Shown piece by piece: positions 44,691 to 54,211 of a DNA stretch of 64,000 nt. Position 1 is the first letter of the stretch; every line of letters begins with the position of its first letter. Under the pieces are notes generated by a model. The model did not search any database, was not told the origin of the DNA, and saw only the letters and a program-made list of their open reading frames with translations. A program made the position numbers and the translations under genes. The DNA is taken from contig NZ_CP007452.1 in NCBI RefSeq assembly GCF_000597865.1, positions 1,557,183 through 1,621,182 of the forward strand. The letters run 5' to 3'. The stretch comes from Peptoclostridium acidaminophilum DSM 3953. GTDB lineage: Bacteria; Bacillota; Clostridia; Peptostreptococcales; Peptostreptococcaceae.

Positions 44691-46973
44691 TTAATCAAGT
44701 TTGAATATCCTTATGGAATTTTTCAGATTTTCAGAAAGACCGTTTAAGCTTTCGCTGTTCGACATCAGATCTGCAATAATTTCAAATTGGACTTTAGATT
44801 TTTCATTTGCATCCTCGGTCATGCTGGCTGCATTCTCGGCTATTGAATATATCTGGTTTATGGATTCAACAATCTCTGTTTTCAAACTGTTTATATCTCC
44901 GATATTTTCCCCAACCAGCTTAATATTGCCTACCATGGTGTTCATGCTGGCAAGTATTTTTTCAAAGGCTGTGTTAGTATCTTTTACAGCATTACGCTGA
45001 ATATCTATAGCAGAACTACTCTCGCTTGTAATTCTTACAACCGATTCCGTTCTGGACTTGATACCGCTTATTATCTGTTTGATGACTTCTGACTCACTGT
45101 TTACATTTTCCGCCAGCACTCTTATCTCCTGGGCAACCACTCCAAACCCTCTGCCTGCATCACCAGCTCTCGCAGCTTCAATCGATGCATTCAGCGCAAG
45201 CAGGTTTGTTTTCCTTGATATTGCAGTTATCGACGTGACAACTCTTTGAATTTTTTCAATCTCGTTAGCAAGAATCTCAATTTCACATACAACGTCGTTT
45301 GAATATTCAAAGCCCTGCTCTGATCTTTGCTTCATAGTCTCCATGTAATTGACTCCATCCTTGACTGCTGTCTGGGCATCCTCGGATATTAGTACCATAT
45401 CCTCTATGTGGGAATCCGACCTCTCAATCATCTGATCAAGGTTTTCAAGCCTTGCCTTGGCCTCTTGCAGGTTTGCAGATTGGGTCCTTGCACCTTCCAT
45501 TATTTGAATTACAACTGAATTGACGTTCTCTGTGAACGAATACGCATCACGGGATACTGCATTTATCTCGTTGGACGTGCTTGACATCCCCTCATGAGCA
45601 AGCCTGATGTTATCCATAAGCATTCTAAGCTCTCCCACCATTTTGTTGAATACGTCGTTAAGCGTCTTCATTTCCCTGTTGTTATTGAAACTGGCTTTAA
45701 CACCCAGCCTGCCTCTGGAAACCTCGTGCATCAAACTCACAATTGATTTTATCGGTGCCTCAATATTTTTTGAAAATTTATATCCTGTGACTATGCAGAG
45801 CAATATTATTGCAATCGAAATAAAAAATATGAAATTTCTGATTGCCATTGTTCCCGATTCAAGTTCTTCCTTTTCAATATTTGCAATTACAAGCCAGTTA
45901 GCCAAACCAAGCTTTTCATACGCTGCTGCCATTCTGTTTCCATTCTCCTTGTAGAACGACAGGGCTTCGTCTCTTTGCTGACCCGCCTTGCTTTTAATAG
46001 CCTTTTCAACAAAAGAATAGTCTGAATCCTTTAGGATTAGCTTTGGATCCTTGTGATATATAAATTTGCCTTCGCCGTTAACTAGGTACATACGGCCTGT
46101 CTTCCCTATTGTTGCTTCTGCTAATGGTCTTGTGAAATTCTCAAGGTCAAATATAACTACCATAACACCAAGCTTTCCTGCAACCGTCTTTATTTCTTTC
46201 GCAACCGGTATTACAGGCTTTCCTGAAGCTTTTGAAACAAACGGATTGCCCACTACAAGCTCTGCCGTTTCATCAAGTGATTTGAAAAAATCTTTATTCG
46301 ATATGTCTGTGCCAAGGTATTCCTTTTTGAATTTAGAACCATCTGCTATTATTTTGCCATTCTTATCACAAATATATATGGTTTCGTAAAGCTTGTCAGA
46401 GCTTTTAACTGCATTCTGAAGTGAAAAAGACACCTTGTTTAGCTTTATAGTATCGTCTATTACTGAATCTACATTTAAATCCTCCATCATGATCGCCAAA
46501 TCGGGCTGCGCTTCAATACCATTCATTATGCTTAGTGAATTTTTCAACACTGCATCTAGATTTGATTTTATGCCTTCCGCCTTGGCTGTAAGCATTTGTC
46601 TCTGGGTGTCTTCCAGGTGACTTGATACTTTCAAGTATGTAAAGCTGCTCATTAGGAATATCGGTAGTATAGATATTGCAAAAAGCACTGTAAGCACCTG
46701 AAATCTGAGAGATACCTCTGGCGAATTGAAAATTTTATTAATATTCTTAATGAAAATCAAAGAGCCTTCCTTAACAAGTCTGAGAAAGCCTTTATAATTC
46801 TGTTTTTTTGCCAGATACATTATTTTTAAGGCTAACTCTTTTATGTTTTTATAGATTGATTTCGCACATCCAATGAGCTTTCCCGGAGCTGAGTATTCAT
46901 TTTTGCGCTTGGTTTTTTCTTTAATTTTATTAAACCCATTAATAATATATTCATTCAGGCCTGCTTTTTTCAC
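44691..46973 (-). CDS. Methyl-accepting chemotaxis protein with dCache-type sensor, within the pst cluster
   Basis: 760 residues; GTG start at 46973 chosen for the GGAGGGAAGCCA before it. A 90-residue basic cytoplasmic preamble precedes the first membrane span (about 91-113), which is unusual. The extracellular sensor (about 115-370) is of the Cache type (VGNPFVSKASGKPVIPVAKEI). A second span and a HAMP domain follow. The signalling domain has the conserved hairpin tip QEIRVLAENVNSESE with [20 protein letters not shown]. It lies between pstS and pstC, each with its own Pho box, so sensing of phosphate status is a fair hypothesis. Confidence 0.9.
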   Translation of the reverse strand: MKKAGLNEYIINGFNKIKEKTKRKNEYSAPGKLIGCAKSIYKNIKELALKIMYLAKKQNYKGFLRLVKEGSLIFIKNINKIFNSPEVSLRFQVLTVLFAISILPIFLMSSFTYLKVSSHLEDTQRQMLTAKAEGIKSNLDAVLKNSLSIMNGIEAQPDLAIMMEDLNVDSVIDDTIKLNKVSFSLQNAVKSSDKLYETIYICDKNGKIIADGSKFKKEYLGTDISNKDFFKSLDETAELVVGNPFVSKASGKPVIPVAKEIKTVAGKLGVMVVIFDLENFTRPLAEATIGKTGRMYLVNGEGKFIYHKDPKLILKDSDYSFVEKAIKSKAGQQRDEALSFYKENGNRMAAAYEKLGLANWLVIANIEKEELESGTMAIRNFIFFISIAIILLCIVTGYKFSKNIEAPIKSIVSLMHEVSRGRLGVKASFNNNREMKTLNDVFNKMVGELRMLMDNIRLAHEGMSSTSNEINAVSRDAYSFTENVNSVVIQIMEGARTQSANLQEAKARLENLDQMIERSDSHIEDMVLISEDAQTAVKDGVNYMETMKQRSEQGFEYSNDVVCEIEILANEIEKIQRVVTSITAISRKTNLLALNASIEAARAGDAGRGFGVVAQEIRVLAENVNSESEVIKQIISGIKSRTESVVRITSESSSAIDIQRNAVKDTNTAFEKILASMNTMVGNIKLVGENIGDINSLKTEIVESINQIYSIAENAASMTEDANEKSKVQFEIIADLMSNSESLNGLSENLKNSIRIFKLD

Positions 46974-47002
46974 TGGCTTCCCTCCTGTTGTGTGCTTTTG
47001 TG

Positions 47003-47039
47003 AAAACAAAACGCCTTCTGATTTCGAAGGCGTTTGTTT
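47003..47039 (-). terminator. Terminator of pstS
   Basis: The stem AAAACAAACGCCTTC/GAAGGCGTTTTGTTTT lies between pstS and the chemoreceptor gene, and overlaps the upstream edge of the latter. Confidence 0.85.
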
Positions 47040-47077
47040 TCACTGTTTCTACATATGCTTCTGCAGTTTATAGTGTC

Positions 47078-48016
47078 TTATTTTATAAGTTCAAGTCCAG
47101 CTGTGTAATCTTCATCTGGAAGAGCTACGTATCCAACTTCTGCAGCAAGAGTGCCTGCATTTTCAATATAGAACTGAAGGAAAGACTTAACTTCAGGTCT
47201 TGTTAAAGATTCCTTGTTTACATAGAGGAATAGTGGTCTTGAAAGTGGTGCGTAATCTCCCGACTTTATAGTGTCAAACTTTGGCTCAATAGGGCCGCTT
47301 CCGTTGTCTATCTTTACGACCTTAAGCTTGTCTGCGTTTTCCTCATAGTAAGCAAAACCGAAGAATCCTATGGCATTCTTGTCTCCACTTATTCCCTGAA
47401 CAAGCACGTTGTCATCTTCACTTGGAGTTATGTCGGCTCTCATAGCTCCGCTCTCACCGTTTATTTCTTCAGTAAAGTAGTCGAAAGTACCCGAGTCAGT
47501 TCCTGGAGCATAGAATTTTATAGCCTCGGCTGGCCACTCAGGTCTTACATCCTTCCAAGTCTTCACAGTGCTGTCTGGCGCCCATATTTTCTTAAGCTCG
47601 TCTACAGTAAGCGAATCCACCCAAGTATTCTCTGGGTTAACTACAACCGAAAGACCATCATACGCTACTTTGATTTCTGCATACTCAATCCCATTTTGCT
47701 CTGCAAGTTGCTTTTCCTCATCCTTTATTGGTCTTGAAGCGTCGTTTATATCTATTTCCTTGGCTGTAAACTTCTTAAAGCCGCCGCCAGTTCCCGAAAC
47801 TCCAACCGGAATTTTAACATCTGGATTTTGAGCCAGGAATTCTTCGGCTACAGCCTCAGTTATTGGGAAAACTGTAGATGAGCCGTCAATTTTAATTTCT
47901 CCAGTAAGACCGGCCTGTGCTTCTCCTCCCTCATTTCCTCCTGAACATCCTGCAAAAAGAGCCATTGATGCTATTAGAACCATTGATGCCAATCCTACAA
48001 CTTTTTTCAATTTCAT
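47078..48016 (-). CDS. pstS: Phosphate-binding lipoprotein PstS
   Basis: 312 residues from the ATG at 48016 (AAAGGGGAGAT before it). A lipoprotein signal ends in LFAGC, so the mature protein is anchored outside the membrane. Phosphate contacts are seen in [10 protein letters not shown] near 45, [11 protein letters not shown] and [11 protein letters not shown]. It delivers Pi to PstCA. A Pho-box promoter lies upstream. A hairpin separates it from the chemoreceptor that follows. Confidence 0.95.
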   Translation of the reverse strand: MKLKKVVGLASMVLIASMALFAGCSGGNEGGEAQAGLTGEIKIDGSSTVFPITEAVAEEFLAQNPDVKIPVGVSGTGGGFKKFTAKEIDINDASRPIKDEEKQLAEQNGIEYAEIKVAYDGLSVVVNPENTWVDSLTVDELKKIWAPDSTVKTWKDVRPEWPAEAIKFYAPGTDSGTFDYFTEEINGESGAMRADITPSEDDNVLVQGISGDKNAIGFFGFAYYEENADKLKVVKIDNGSGPIEPKFDTIKSGDYAPLSRPLFLYVNKESLTRPEVKSFLQFYIENAGTLAAEVGYVALPDEDYTAGLELIK

Positions 48017-48104
48017 AATTTTTATCTCCCCTTTGCTTTTATTGACGGACATTTTCAGCATTGTCGCTCTGATGTCCATTTATTATTTCCCTTCCACATT
48101 TTCA

Positions 48105-48169
48105 ATTATAGCACCAAACGTTGAAATATAGCGGTTAACTGTCTGTTAATTCTGTTAAGTCCATGTAAA
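48105..48169 (-). promoter_or_regulatory. Pho-box promoter of pstS
   Basis: Minus-strand hexamers TTTACA, TTAACA, TTAACA and TTAACC (48164-48169, 48153-48158, 48144-48149, 48133-48138) have 11-9-11 spacing. TATAAT (48105-48110) lies 22 nt downstream. Spacing and geometry equal those before pstC. Confidence 0.8.
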
Positions 48170-48196
48170 TGATATTGCCTTCGGGTTAAGCACCGA

Positions 48197-48237
48197 ATAA
48201 AAAAGGCCCTGGATATAATAATCCAAGACCTTTGCAT
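48197..48237 (-). terminator. Terminator of folC
   Basis: The stem AAAGGTCTTGGAT/ATCCAGGGCCTTT is followed by a T-run on the minus strand. Confidence 0.8.
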
Positions 48238-48284
48238 GAAATCCGATTGTGTATATTAGTCATATGTTTATTTCAGCATAGCTT

Positions 48285-49592
48285 TTAATCATTTCTTTTA
48301 ATTAAACCTCTAACCGCACCTATCATGTAGAGCGAACCCGCAAATATTATGACATCCTCAGGGCCTGATTCCTCTATCGCCTCATGCAGAGCTTTTTTTA
48401 TGCTGTTGTGGCTGGCCAGTATCCTGACCTTGTTGTCTATTAGCTTTATCTTGTGTAGCAGCTCGTCCGCATCCATAGCTCTCGGATTATCGGGAGATGT
48501 AGTGACAAGCCTGCCGGCCTTTGGAAGCAATTCGCGGAGCACCTTGTCTACCTCCTTGTCCTTTAGCATTCCAAGAACCAGTGTCACCTTTTCTTTTTTG
48601 AAGTTGTCTTCTATGAACCTGGCAAGTGCCATGGCTCCATGGTAGTTATGCGCTCCGTCAATGAGTATGAGCGGCTTATTGCTTAACACCTCAAGCCTTC
48701 CCGGCCAGGTAGCCTTTTTAAGGCCTTCGTATATGGCACTTTTATCTATAAAATATCCGTGTTCCTCATTAAGCTGCCATATTGTATTTATAGCAACTAT
48801 GGCGTTGTTTATCTGGTGCTTGCCAAGGAGACTTATGCTTATATCTTCGAACAGGTGCGAATTTATTTGATAGTCGAAAACCTGACCTGTAAGCGTAGAG
48901 CTCTTGATCTTCTTTTTTGAGGTGTCAGCCACGACGAGCTTTGCTTTGCTGTCCGCTGCCGCCTTTCTCATGGGGTCCATGGCTTCCTTTTGCTGAGGAT
49001 GTACTACTACAGGACATCCTTTTTTTATTATGCCCGCCTTTTCTGCGGCTATTTTTCCCAGATTGTCTCCGAGCACATCCATGTGGTCCATGTCTATTGG
49101 CGTTATGACACTTATCAATGGCTTTTCAATTATATTTGTAGCATCGCATCGTCCGCCAAGTCCAACTTCAATCACCACAAAATCAACCTGCTTTTCCCAG
49201 TAATAGTAGAAGGCTATTGCCGTTACTATTTCGAATTCCGTGGGGTGCTCATAGCCCAGTGCAACGAGTTTATCCGCGCTCTTTTTGACTACCGTTGCAG
49301 CCTTTGCAAGCTCGTCCTTTCCTATATCCTTGCCGTCTATTTTTATCCGTTCTGTAAAGCTTTCAAGATAAGGCGATGTGAAAAGCCCTGTCTTGTAGCC
49401 CGACTCTACCAGTATATGGCTTATAAAGGAAGATGTCGAGCCCTTGCCGTTTGTTCCTCCAACATGTATTACCTTTAGAGAATCCTGTGGATTCCCAAGC
49501 AACTCCATGAGCTTTTTTATCCTGTCAAGACCCAGCACGCTTCCAAATTTGAGTGAGCCGTGGATATACTCCATTGCCTCATTATAGTTCAT
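48285..49592 (-). CDS. folC: Folylpolyglutamate synthase / dihydrofolate synthase
   Basis: 435 residues from the ATG at 49592 after AGGAGGAAGAAT. A Mur-ligase-type enzyme that adds glutamates to folates. The P-loop is HVGGTNGKGSTSSF near 45; the omega-loop region VVIEVGLGGRCDATN and the ligase motif LIDGAHNYHGAMAL follow. It lies downstream of valS, as often in Firmicutes. Whether it is mono- or bifunctional cannot be read here. Confidence 0.93.
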   Translation of the reverse strand: MNYNEAMEYIHGSLKFGSVLGLDRIKKLMELLGNPQDSLKVIHVGGTNGKGSTSSFISHILVESGYKTGLFTSPYLESFTERIKIDGKDIGKDELAKAATVVKKSADKLVALGYEHPTEFEIVTAIAFYYYWEKQVDFVVIEVGLGGRCDATNIIEKPLISVITPIDMDHMDVLGDNLGKIAAEKAGIIKKGCPVVVHPQQKEAMDPMRKAAADSKAKLVVADTSKKKIKSSTLTGQVFDYQINSHLFEDISISLLGKHQINNAIVAINTIWQLNEEHGYFIDKSAIYEGLKKATWPGRLEVLSNKPLILIDGAHNYHGAMALARFIEDNFKKEKVTLVLGMLKDKEVDKVLRELLPKAGRLVTTSPDNPRAMDADELLHKIKLIDNKVRILASHNSIKKALHEAIEESGPEDVIIFAGSLYMIGAVRGLIKRND

Positions 49593-49613
49593 ATTCTTCC
49601 TCCTATGCCCTAA

Positions 49614-49640
49614 TGGCCGAAGGCTTAATAAGCCTTCGGC
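49614..49640. repeat. 27-bp near-perfect palindrome between valS and folC
   Basis: GGCCGAAGGCTTA and its complement are separated by one base. No T-run follows on the minus strand, so it is not a standard terminator. It may stabilise the upstream message or reduce read-through into folC. Confidence 0.6.
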
Positions 49641-49648
49641 CACGCAGA

Positions 49649-52315
49649 TTAAGCTCTTTTCTTGTTAAGCATATCAAGTCTTTCTATGACTGCGTTCATC
49701 ATTTCCTGGAACTTGTCCTTTTTTGCAGTCTCTTCATCTATTAGCTTTTGAGGAGCCTTTGCCAGGAATCCCCCATTTGAAAGCTTTCCGGCAACTCTTG
49801 AAAGCTCATCTTCAAGCTTCTTCTTTTCCTTTTCGAGTCTTTCTATCTCCTTGTCAAAATCCACAAGCTCCTCAAGAGGCAGGAATATCTCAACGCCGTC
49901 TATAACAGCCGTCATGGCGTCTTCAGGGACTCCCTGCTTGTCACTTGTTATCTTGACATCCGAGGCGCTCGCCATGCTCATGAAGTACTCGATTCCGCTG
50001 TTCATGGCTTCCATCTTCTCGCCTGTACATACAAGTATCACAGATGCCTTCTTTGAAGGCGGTACGTTCATTTCAGCCCTTATGTTTCTTATGCTTCTTA
50101 CAGCCTCCATTATCATGTCCATTTTGGCCTCATCTTCTGCAAAGCTGTTTTCTGAGCGGGCCTGAGGCCAGCTGGCAACCATTACGCTGCCGCTTGCTGT
50201 AGGAAGATATCCGTATATTTCTTCTGTAATGAATGGCATGAAAGGATGCAGAATCTTAATTATGCCCTCCAGCACATGAGTCAGCGTCCAAAGAGCAGCA
50301 GCCTTGGCCTTTTCATCGTTTCCGTAAAGCCTTGGCTTGACCATCTCTATATACCAGTCGCAATATTCCGACCAAGTAAAATCGTAAGCCTTCTGAAGCG
50401 CTATGCCCAGGTCGAATTTCTCCATGTTGTCTGTGATTTCACCTGAAATGCGGTTGAGCCTTGAAATTATCCACTTGTCTGCCATTGTAAGCTCTTTTTC
50501 TACATTCTCCCGCTTGAGAGCATCCAGCATTTCGTCCTCTATGTTCATAAGCACGAATCTCGATGCGTTCCAGAGCTTGTTTGCAAAGTTTCTGGCAGCT
50601 TCAACCCTCTCCATATAGAATCTCATGTCGTTTCCTGGGCTGTTTCCTGTTATCAGCGTGAATCTTAGTGCGTCTGCACCGTAGTTGTCTATTATCTCGA
50701 GCGGATCTATGCCGTTTCCAAGCGACTTGCTCATCTTTCTTCCCTGCGAATCCCTTACAAGGCCGTGTATTAGCACGTAGTCGAAAGGAATCTTGTCCAT
50801 GCAGTAGAGTCCTGCAAACACCATTCTTATTACCCAGAAGAATATAATGTCATAGCCTGTAACAAGCACGTTTGTAGGGTAGAAGAAGTCAAGCTCCCTG
50901 GTCTTTTCAGGCCATCCAAGAGTCGAGAACGGCCATAGCGCCGAGCTGAACCATGTATCCAGCACGTCCTCGTCCTGCCTTACGCTGCTGCTGCCGCACT
51001 TTTCGCACTTTGTAACGGCAGTCCTTGATACCATCATTTCCCCGCACTCGGAGCAATAGTACGCCGGTATCCTGTGGCCCCACCACAGCTGTCTTGAGAT
51101 GCACCAGTCCCTTATGTTCTCCAGCCAGTTGTAGTATGTCTTGTCGAATCTTTCAGGAACTAGTTTTATATCTCCGTTTTTCACCGCATCTATTGCAGGC
51201 TTTGCAAGCTCGTCCATCTTAACAAACCACTGCTCCGAAACCATAGGTTCGATAACAGTGCTGCACCTGTAGCACTTGCCTACGTTGTGTGTGTGCGGCT
51301 CTGTTTTCACAAGATATCCAGCTTCATCAAGATCCTTTACTATCGCCTTTCTGCATTCGTATCTGTCCATGCCGCTGTATTTGCCGGCTCTTTCGTTCAT
51401 TGTGCCGTCTTCGTTCATAACTACTATTTGCTCTAGATTGTGTCTTAATCCAACCTCGAAGTCGTTAGGGTCGTGCGAAGGAGTAATCTTAACTGCTCCT
51501 GTTCCAAACTCCATCTCAACGTATGAGTCTGCTATTACAGGTATCTCTCTGCCCACACCCGGAAGCACAAGAGTTTTTCCCAGCAGGTGAGCGTATCTTT
51601 CATCCTCAGGATTCACTGCAACTGCCGTGTCCCCAAGTATCGTCTCAGGCCTTGTAGTTGCAATGACGATGTATTCCTCGCTGTCCTTTACCGGATATTT
51701 GAAATGCCAGAAGAAGCCGCTTTGCTCCTCGTGTTCAACCTCGGCATCAGAAAGCGAAGTCTTGCAGTCCGGACACCAGTTGATTATCCTGTTGCCGCGA
51801 TATATATGGCCGTCCTCATAGAGCTTTACGAAAAATTCAGTAACAGCCTTGTTGCAGCCCTCATCCATTGTGAATCTTTCTCTTTCCCAGTCACAGGAAT
51901 CTCCGAGCTTTTTCATCTGGTTTACTATCTTCCTGCCGAATTCGTCTCTCCAGTCCCATGCTCTCTTTAGAAATTCTTCTCTTCCCAGCTCGTACTTAGT
52001 CTTACCTTCCTCATTTTGTATCTTCTCAACAACTTTTACCTCTGTAGCTATGCTGGCATGGTCTGTTCCTGGCTGCCAAAGAACTGCCCTGCCCTGCATT
52101 CTTCTCCATCTTACAAGTATATCCTGAAGAGTATGGTCAAGTGCGTGTCCCATATGCAGCTGCCCTGTTATGTTCGGCGGAGGAAGCGAAATGCAGTACG
52201 ATTCCTTCTTCTCGTCTACTACGCCCTTGAAATACCCGCCTTCTTCCCAGCTTGAATATACCCTATCTTCGAACTCCTTTGGATCGTATGTCTTTGGAAG
52301 ATTCTTAATGCCCAT
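49649..52315 (-). CDS. valS: Valyl-tRNA synthetase
   Basis: 888 residues of normal length. The HIGH-type motif is [17 protein letters not shown] (near 50), followed by the CP1 editing domain ([14 protein letters not shown]). KMSKS appears in [13 protein letters not shown] near 530. The C-terminal coiled coil (about 815-880) is of the bacterial ValS type. A T-box leader precedes it, so uncharged tRNA-Val induces it. Confidence 0.97.
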   Translation of the reverse strand: MGIKNLPKTYDPKEFEDRVYSSWEEGGYFKGVVDEKKESYCISLPPPNITGQLHMGHALDHTLQDILVRWRRMQGRAVLWQPGTDHASIATEVKVVEKIQNEEGKTKYELGREEFLKRAWDWRDEFGRKIVNQMKKLGDSCDWERERFTMDEGCNKAVTEFFVKLYEDGHIYRGNRIINWCPDCKTSLSDAEVEHEEQSGFFWHFKYPVKDSEEYIVIATTRPETILGDTAVAVNPEDERYAHLLGKTLVLPGVGREIPVIADSYVEMEFGTGAVKITPSHDPNDFEVGLRHNLEQIVVMNEDGTMNERAGKYSGMDRYECRKAIVKDLDEAGYLVKTEPHTHNVGKCYRCSTVIEPMVSEQWFVKMDELAKPAIDAVKNGDIKLVPERFDKTYYNWLENIRDWCISRQLWWGHRIPAYYCSECGEMMVSRTAVTKCEKCGSSSVRQDEDVLDTWFSSALWPFSTLGWPEKTRELDFFYPTNVLVTGYDIIFFWVIRMVFAGLYCMDKIPFDYVLIHGLVRDSQGRKMSKSLGNGIDPLEIIDNYGADALRFTLITGNSPGNDMRFYMERVEAARNFANKLWNASRFVLMNIEDEMLDALKRENVEKELTMADKWIISRLNRISGEITDNMEKFDLGIALQKAYDFTWSEYCDWYIEMVKPRLYGNDEKAKAAALWTLTHVLEGIIKILHPFMPFITEEIYGYLPTASGSVMVASWPQARSENSFAEDEAKMDMIMEAVRSIRNIRAEMNVPPSKKASVILVCTGEKMEAMNSGIEYFMSMASASDVKITSDKQGVPEDAMTAVIDGVEIFLPLEELVDFDKEIERLEKEKKKLEDELSRVAGKLSNGGFLAKAPQKLIDEETAKKDKFQEMMNAVIERLDMLNKKRA

Positions 52316-52339
52316 TGTATGCCTCCTGTATTTTAGAAA

Positions 52340-52590
52340 TAAAAAAACCCCGTCCTATTGTATATAAGGACGAGGTCTTGTAATCGCGGTACCACCTTAC
52401 TTCCAAAACGACAGCTGCCGCCTTGGCTCTTAAGAGTTTTTTAACGGGAAATCCCGTCCAATCCTACTGCTAATTCAGATTGGAAGCTCGGAAGCTACCT
52501 TCCGCAACTATCATCTAGAAACCCTTCCAGCCACGGGGCTTCCTCTCTTTAAAGAATCGTTGCGTACTCCTCTTCTTCATCGCCTGGATA
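52340..52590 (-). promoter_or_regulatory. T-box leader of valS
   Basis: The minus strand holds the T-box core AAGGTGGTACCGCG (52385-52398) followed by the terminator hairpin GACCTCGTCCT/AGGACGGGGTT with T7. A long stem I starts near GAAGAGGAGTACGCAACG (about 52558-52575). The Val specifier is probably the GUA in GCAGTAGG or a neighbouring triplet; I could not fix it. Typical for clostridial aminoacyl-tRNA synthetase genes. Confidence 0.93.
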
Positions 52591-52647
52591 TTCAGTCGCT
52601 TGTTTATTAAATTATACAGCAATATATGTTTTTGTCAATAATTCAGG

Positions 52648-53301
52648 CTAATTTATTTCCACTCTTTCACCTTTTACAAGGTATATTATCATCTCGCAAA
52701 CGTTCGTAAGATGGTCTGCCATTCTTTCTATATACCTTCCAACGAAAAGTATCTTTGTACCCTGGCTTATATAGTCGCTATTTTTGTGTATCATTATCAA
52801 AACATCGTTATACAGATCCTTGTACATAGTGTCGACTATATCGTCATATTCCCCGACTTCCAGCGCAAGAGTCACATCTTCAAGTATGAGGCTCGTCTTG
52901 ACCTTGTCTATCATGCTTATTACTATTTCAGCCATTCTGACGATGTCGGCCCATTTTTTAATGTGCTCTTCCTGGCCTATCTTTATGACCTCTTTTGCTA
53001 TGTTTACCCCGAAGTCTCCAACTCTTTCAATGTTTGTTATCATTTTAGTTATGGCAAATATCATGCGCAGATCCTTTGCCATGGGCTGCTGAAGAGCAAT
53101 AAGCTCTATGGCCTTTTCCTCTATTTCGTACATTATCTGGTCAATTTCATTGTCGAGCTTAATTACTCCCTTTGCAAGCTCAACATCCTTTTCAGCAAGC
53201 GCTTTAACAGCAGTCTTTATTGAAAACTCAGTCTTGTCAAGCATGTCTACTACCTCTTGCTTGAGAGCCTTGAGCTCGTTTTCAAATCCCATCCTGACCA
53301 T
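52648..53301 (-). CDS. phoU: Phosphate-signalling protein PhoU
   Basis: 217 residues of two three-helix PhoU repeats; conserved metal-site segments are EKAIELIALQQPMAKDLRMIF and RYIERMADHLTNVCE. It links Pst transport to the PhoR/PhoP signal and restrains Pi uptake. GGAGGTGCGCC precedes the ATG, 27 bp after pstB. Confidence 0.95.
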   Translation of the reverse strand: MVRMGFENELKALKQEVVDMLDKTEFSIKTAVKALAEKDVELAKGVIKLDNEIDQIMYEIEEKAIELIALQQPMAKDLRMIFAITKMITNIERVGDFGVNIAKEVIKIGQEEHIKKWADIVRMAEIVISMIDKVKTSLILEDVTLALEVGEYDDIVDTMYKDLYNDVLIMIHKNSDYISQGTKILFVGRYIERMADHLTNVCEMIIYLVKGERVEIN

Positions 53302-53328
53302 GGCGCACCTCCATTTTATTTGTATTTT

Positions 53329-54084
53329 TTAGCCGAATCTTCCTGTTATATAGTCTTCAGTTCTCCTGTCCTTAGGGTTTGTAAATATCTCCTTGGTGTT
53401 TCCAAACTCTATTAGCTCGCCCATCAGGAAATACGCTGTATTGTCAGATATTCTGGCGGCCTGCTGCATCGAGTGAGTGACTATTACTATTGTGTACTCC
53501 TTCTTGAGCACTTCTATGAGCTCCTCTATCTTTGCGGTAGCTATAGGATCGAGCGCCGAGGTAGGCTCGTCCATTAGTATTACCTCTGGCTGCATTGCTA
53601 TCGCCCTTGCTATACAAAGCCTCTGCTGCTGGCCTCCGGAAAGCTCCCAGGCCGACTTGCCCAGCTGGTCCTTTACCTCTTCCCAGAGCGCTGCGCCCTT
53701 AAGACTTCTTTCAACTATTTCATCGAGCTCCTTTTTGTCCTTTACGCCGTGCCTTTTAGGCCCGAATATGATGTTTTCATATATTGTCTTAGGAAACGGG
53801 TTTGGCTTTTGAAATACCATTCCTACTTTTTTCCTGAGCTCCTCAACCATCAGGTCTTTTGAATATATGTTTTCGCTGTCTAGCAATATTTCTCCGTTGA
53901 CCCTTGTCCCGTCTATTAGATCATTCATCCTGTTTAGAGTTCTTATAAATGTGGACTTGCCGCAGCCTGAAGGTCCTATTAGAGCGGTTACATGATTCTC
54001 TTCAACTTTTATGTTAATATCCTTTAAAGCCTTGAAACTGCCGTAGTAAAAATCAAGACTCTTAGCCTCTATTTTTGTAGACAT
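53329..54084 (-). CDS. pstB: Phosphate ABC transporter ATP-binding protein PstB
   Basis: 251 residues. Walker A is GPSGCGKS, the Q-loop [16 protein letters not shown] is typical of PstB, the signature is [10 protein letters not shown] and Walker B is [12 protein letters not shown]. It energises PstCA. It forms a pstB-phoU pair, separated from pstS/pstCA by valS-folC, with its own TTAACA repeats upstream. Confidence 0.97.
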   Translation of the reverse strand: MSTKIEAKSLDFYYGSFKALKDINIKVEENHVTALIGPSGCGKSTFIRTLNRMNDLIDGTRVNGEILLDSENIYSKDLMVEELRKKVGMVFQKPNPFPKTIYENIIFGPKRHGVKDKKELDEIVERSLKGAALWEEVKDQLGKSAWELSGGQQQRLCIARAIAMQPEVILMDEPTSALDPIATAKIEELIEVLKKEYTIVIVTHSMQQAARISDNTAYFLMGELIEFGNTKEIFTNPKDRRTEDYITGRFG

Positions 54085-54168
54085 ACATTAGCCCTCCATG
54101 TTTTGCTTTTCATCTTAAGTTCGTCATTATCCTGCAAAAATAAAGATAACATTTTTAACTAAAAACAA

Positions 54169-54196
54169 TGTTAAGCCAATGTTAAATCGGTGTTAT
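54169..54196 (-). promoter_or_regulatory. Pho-type repeats upstream of pstB
   Basis: On the minus strand TTAACA at 54180-54185 and TTAACA at 54169-54174 are 11 bp apart, with a weaker ATAACA at 54191-54196. A GATAAT (54126-54131) may be the -10. It is less regular than the pstS and pstC sites. Confidence 0.6.
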
Positions 54197-54211
54197 TTTT
54201 CTGTAAAACAT

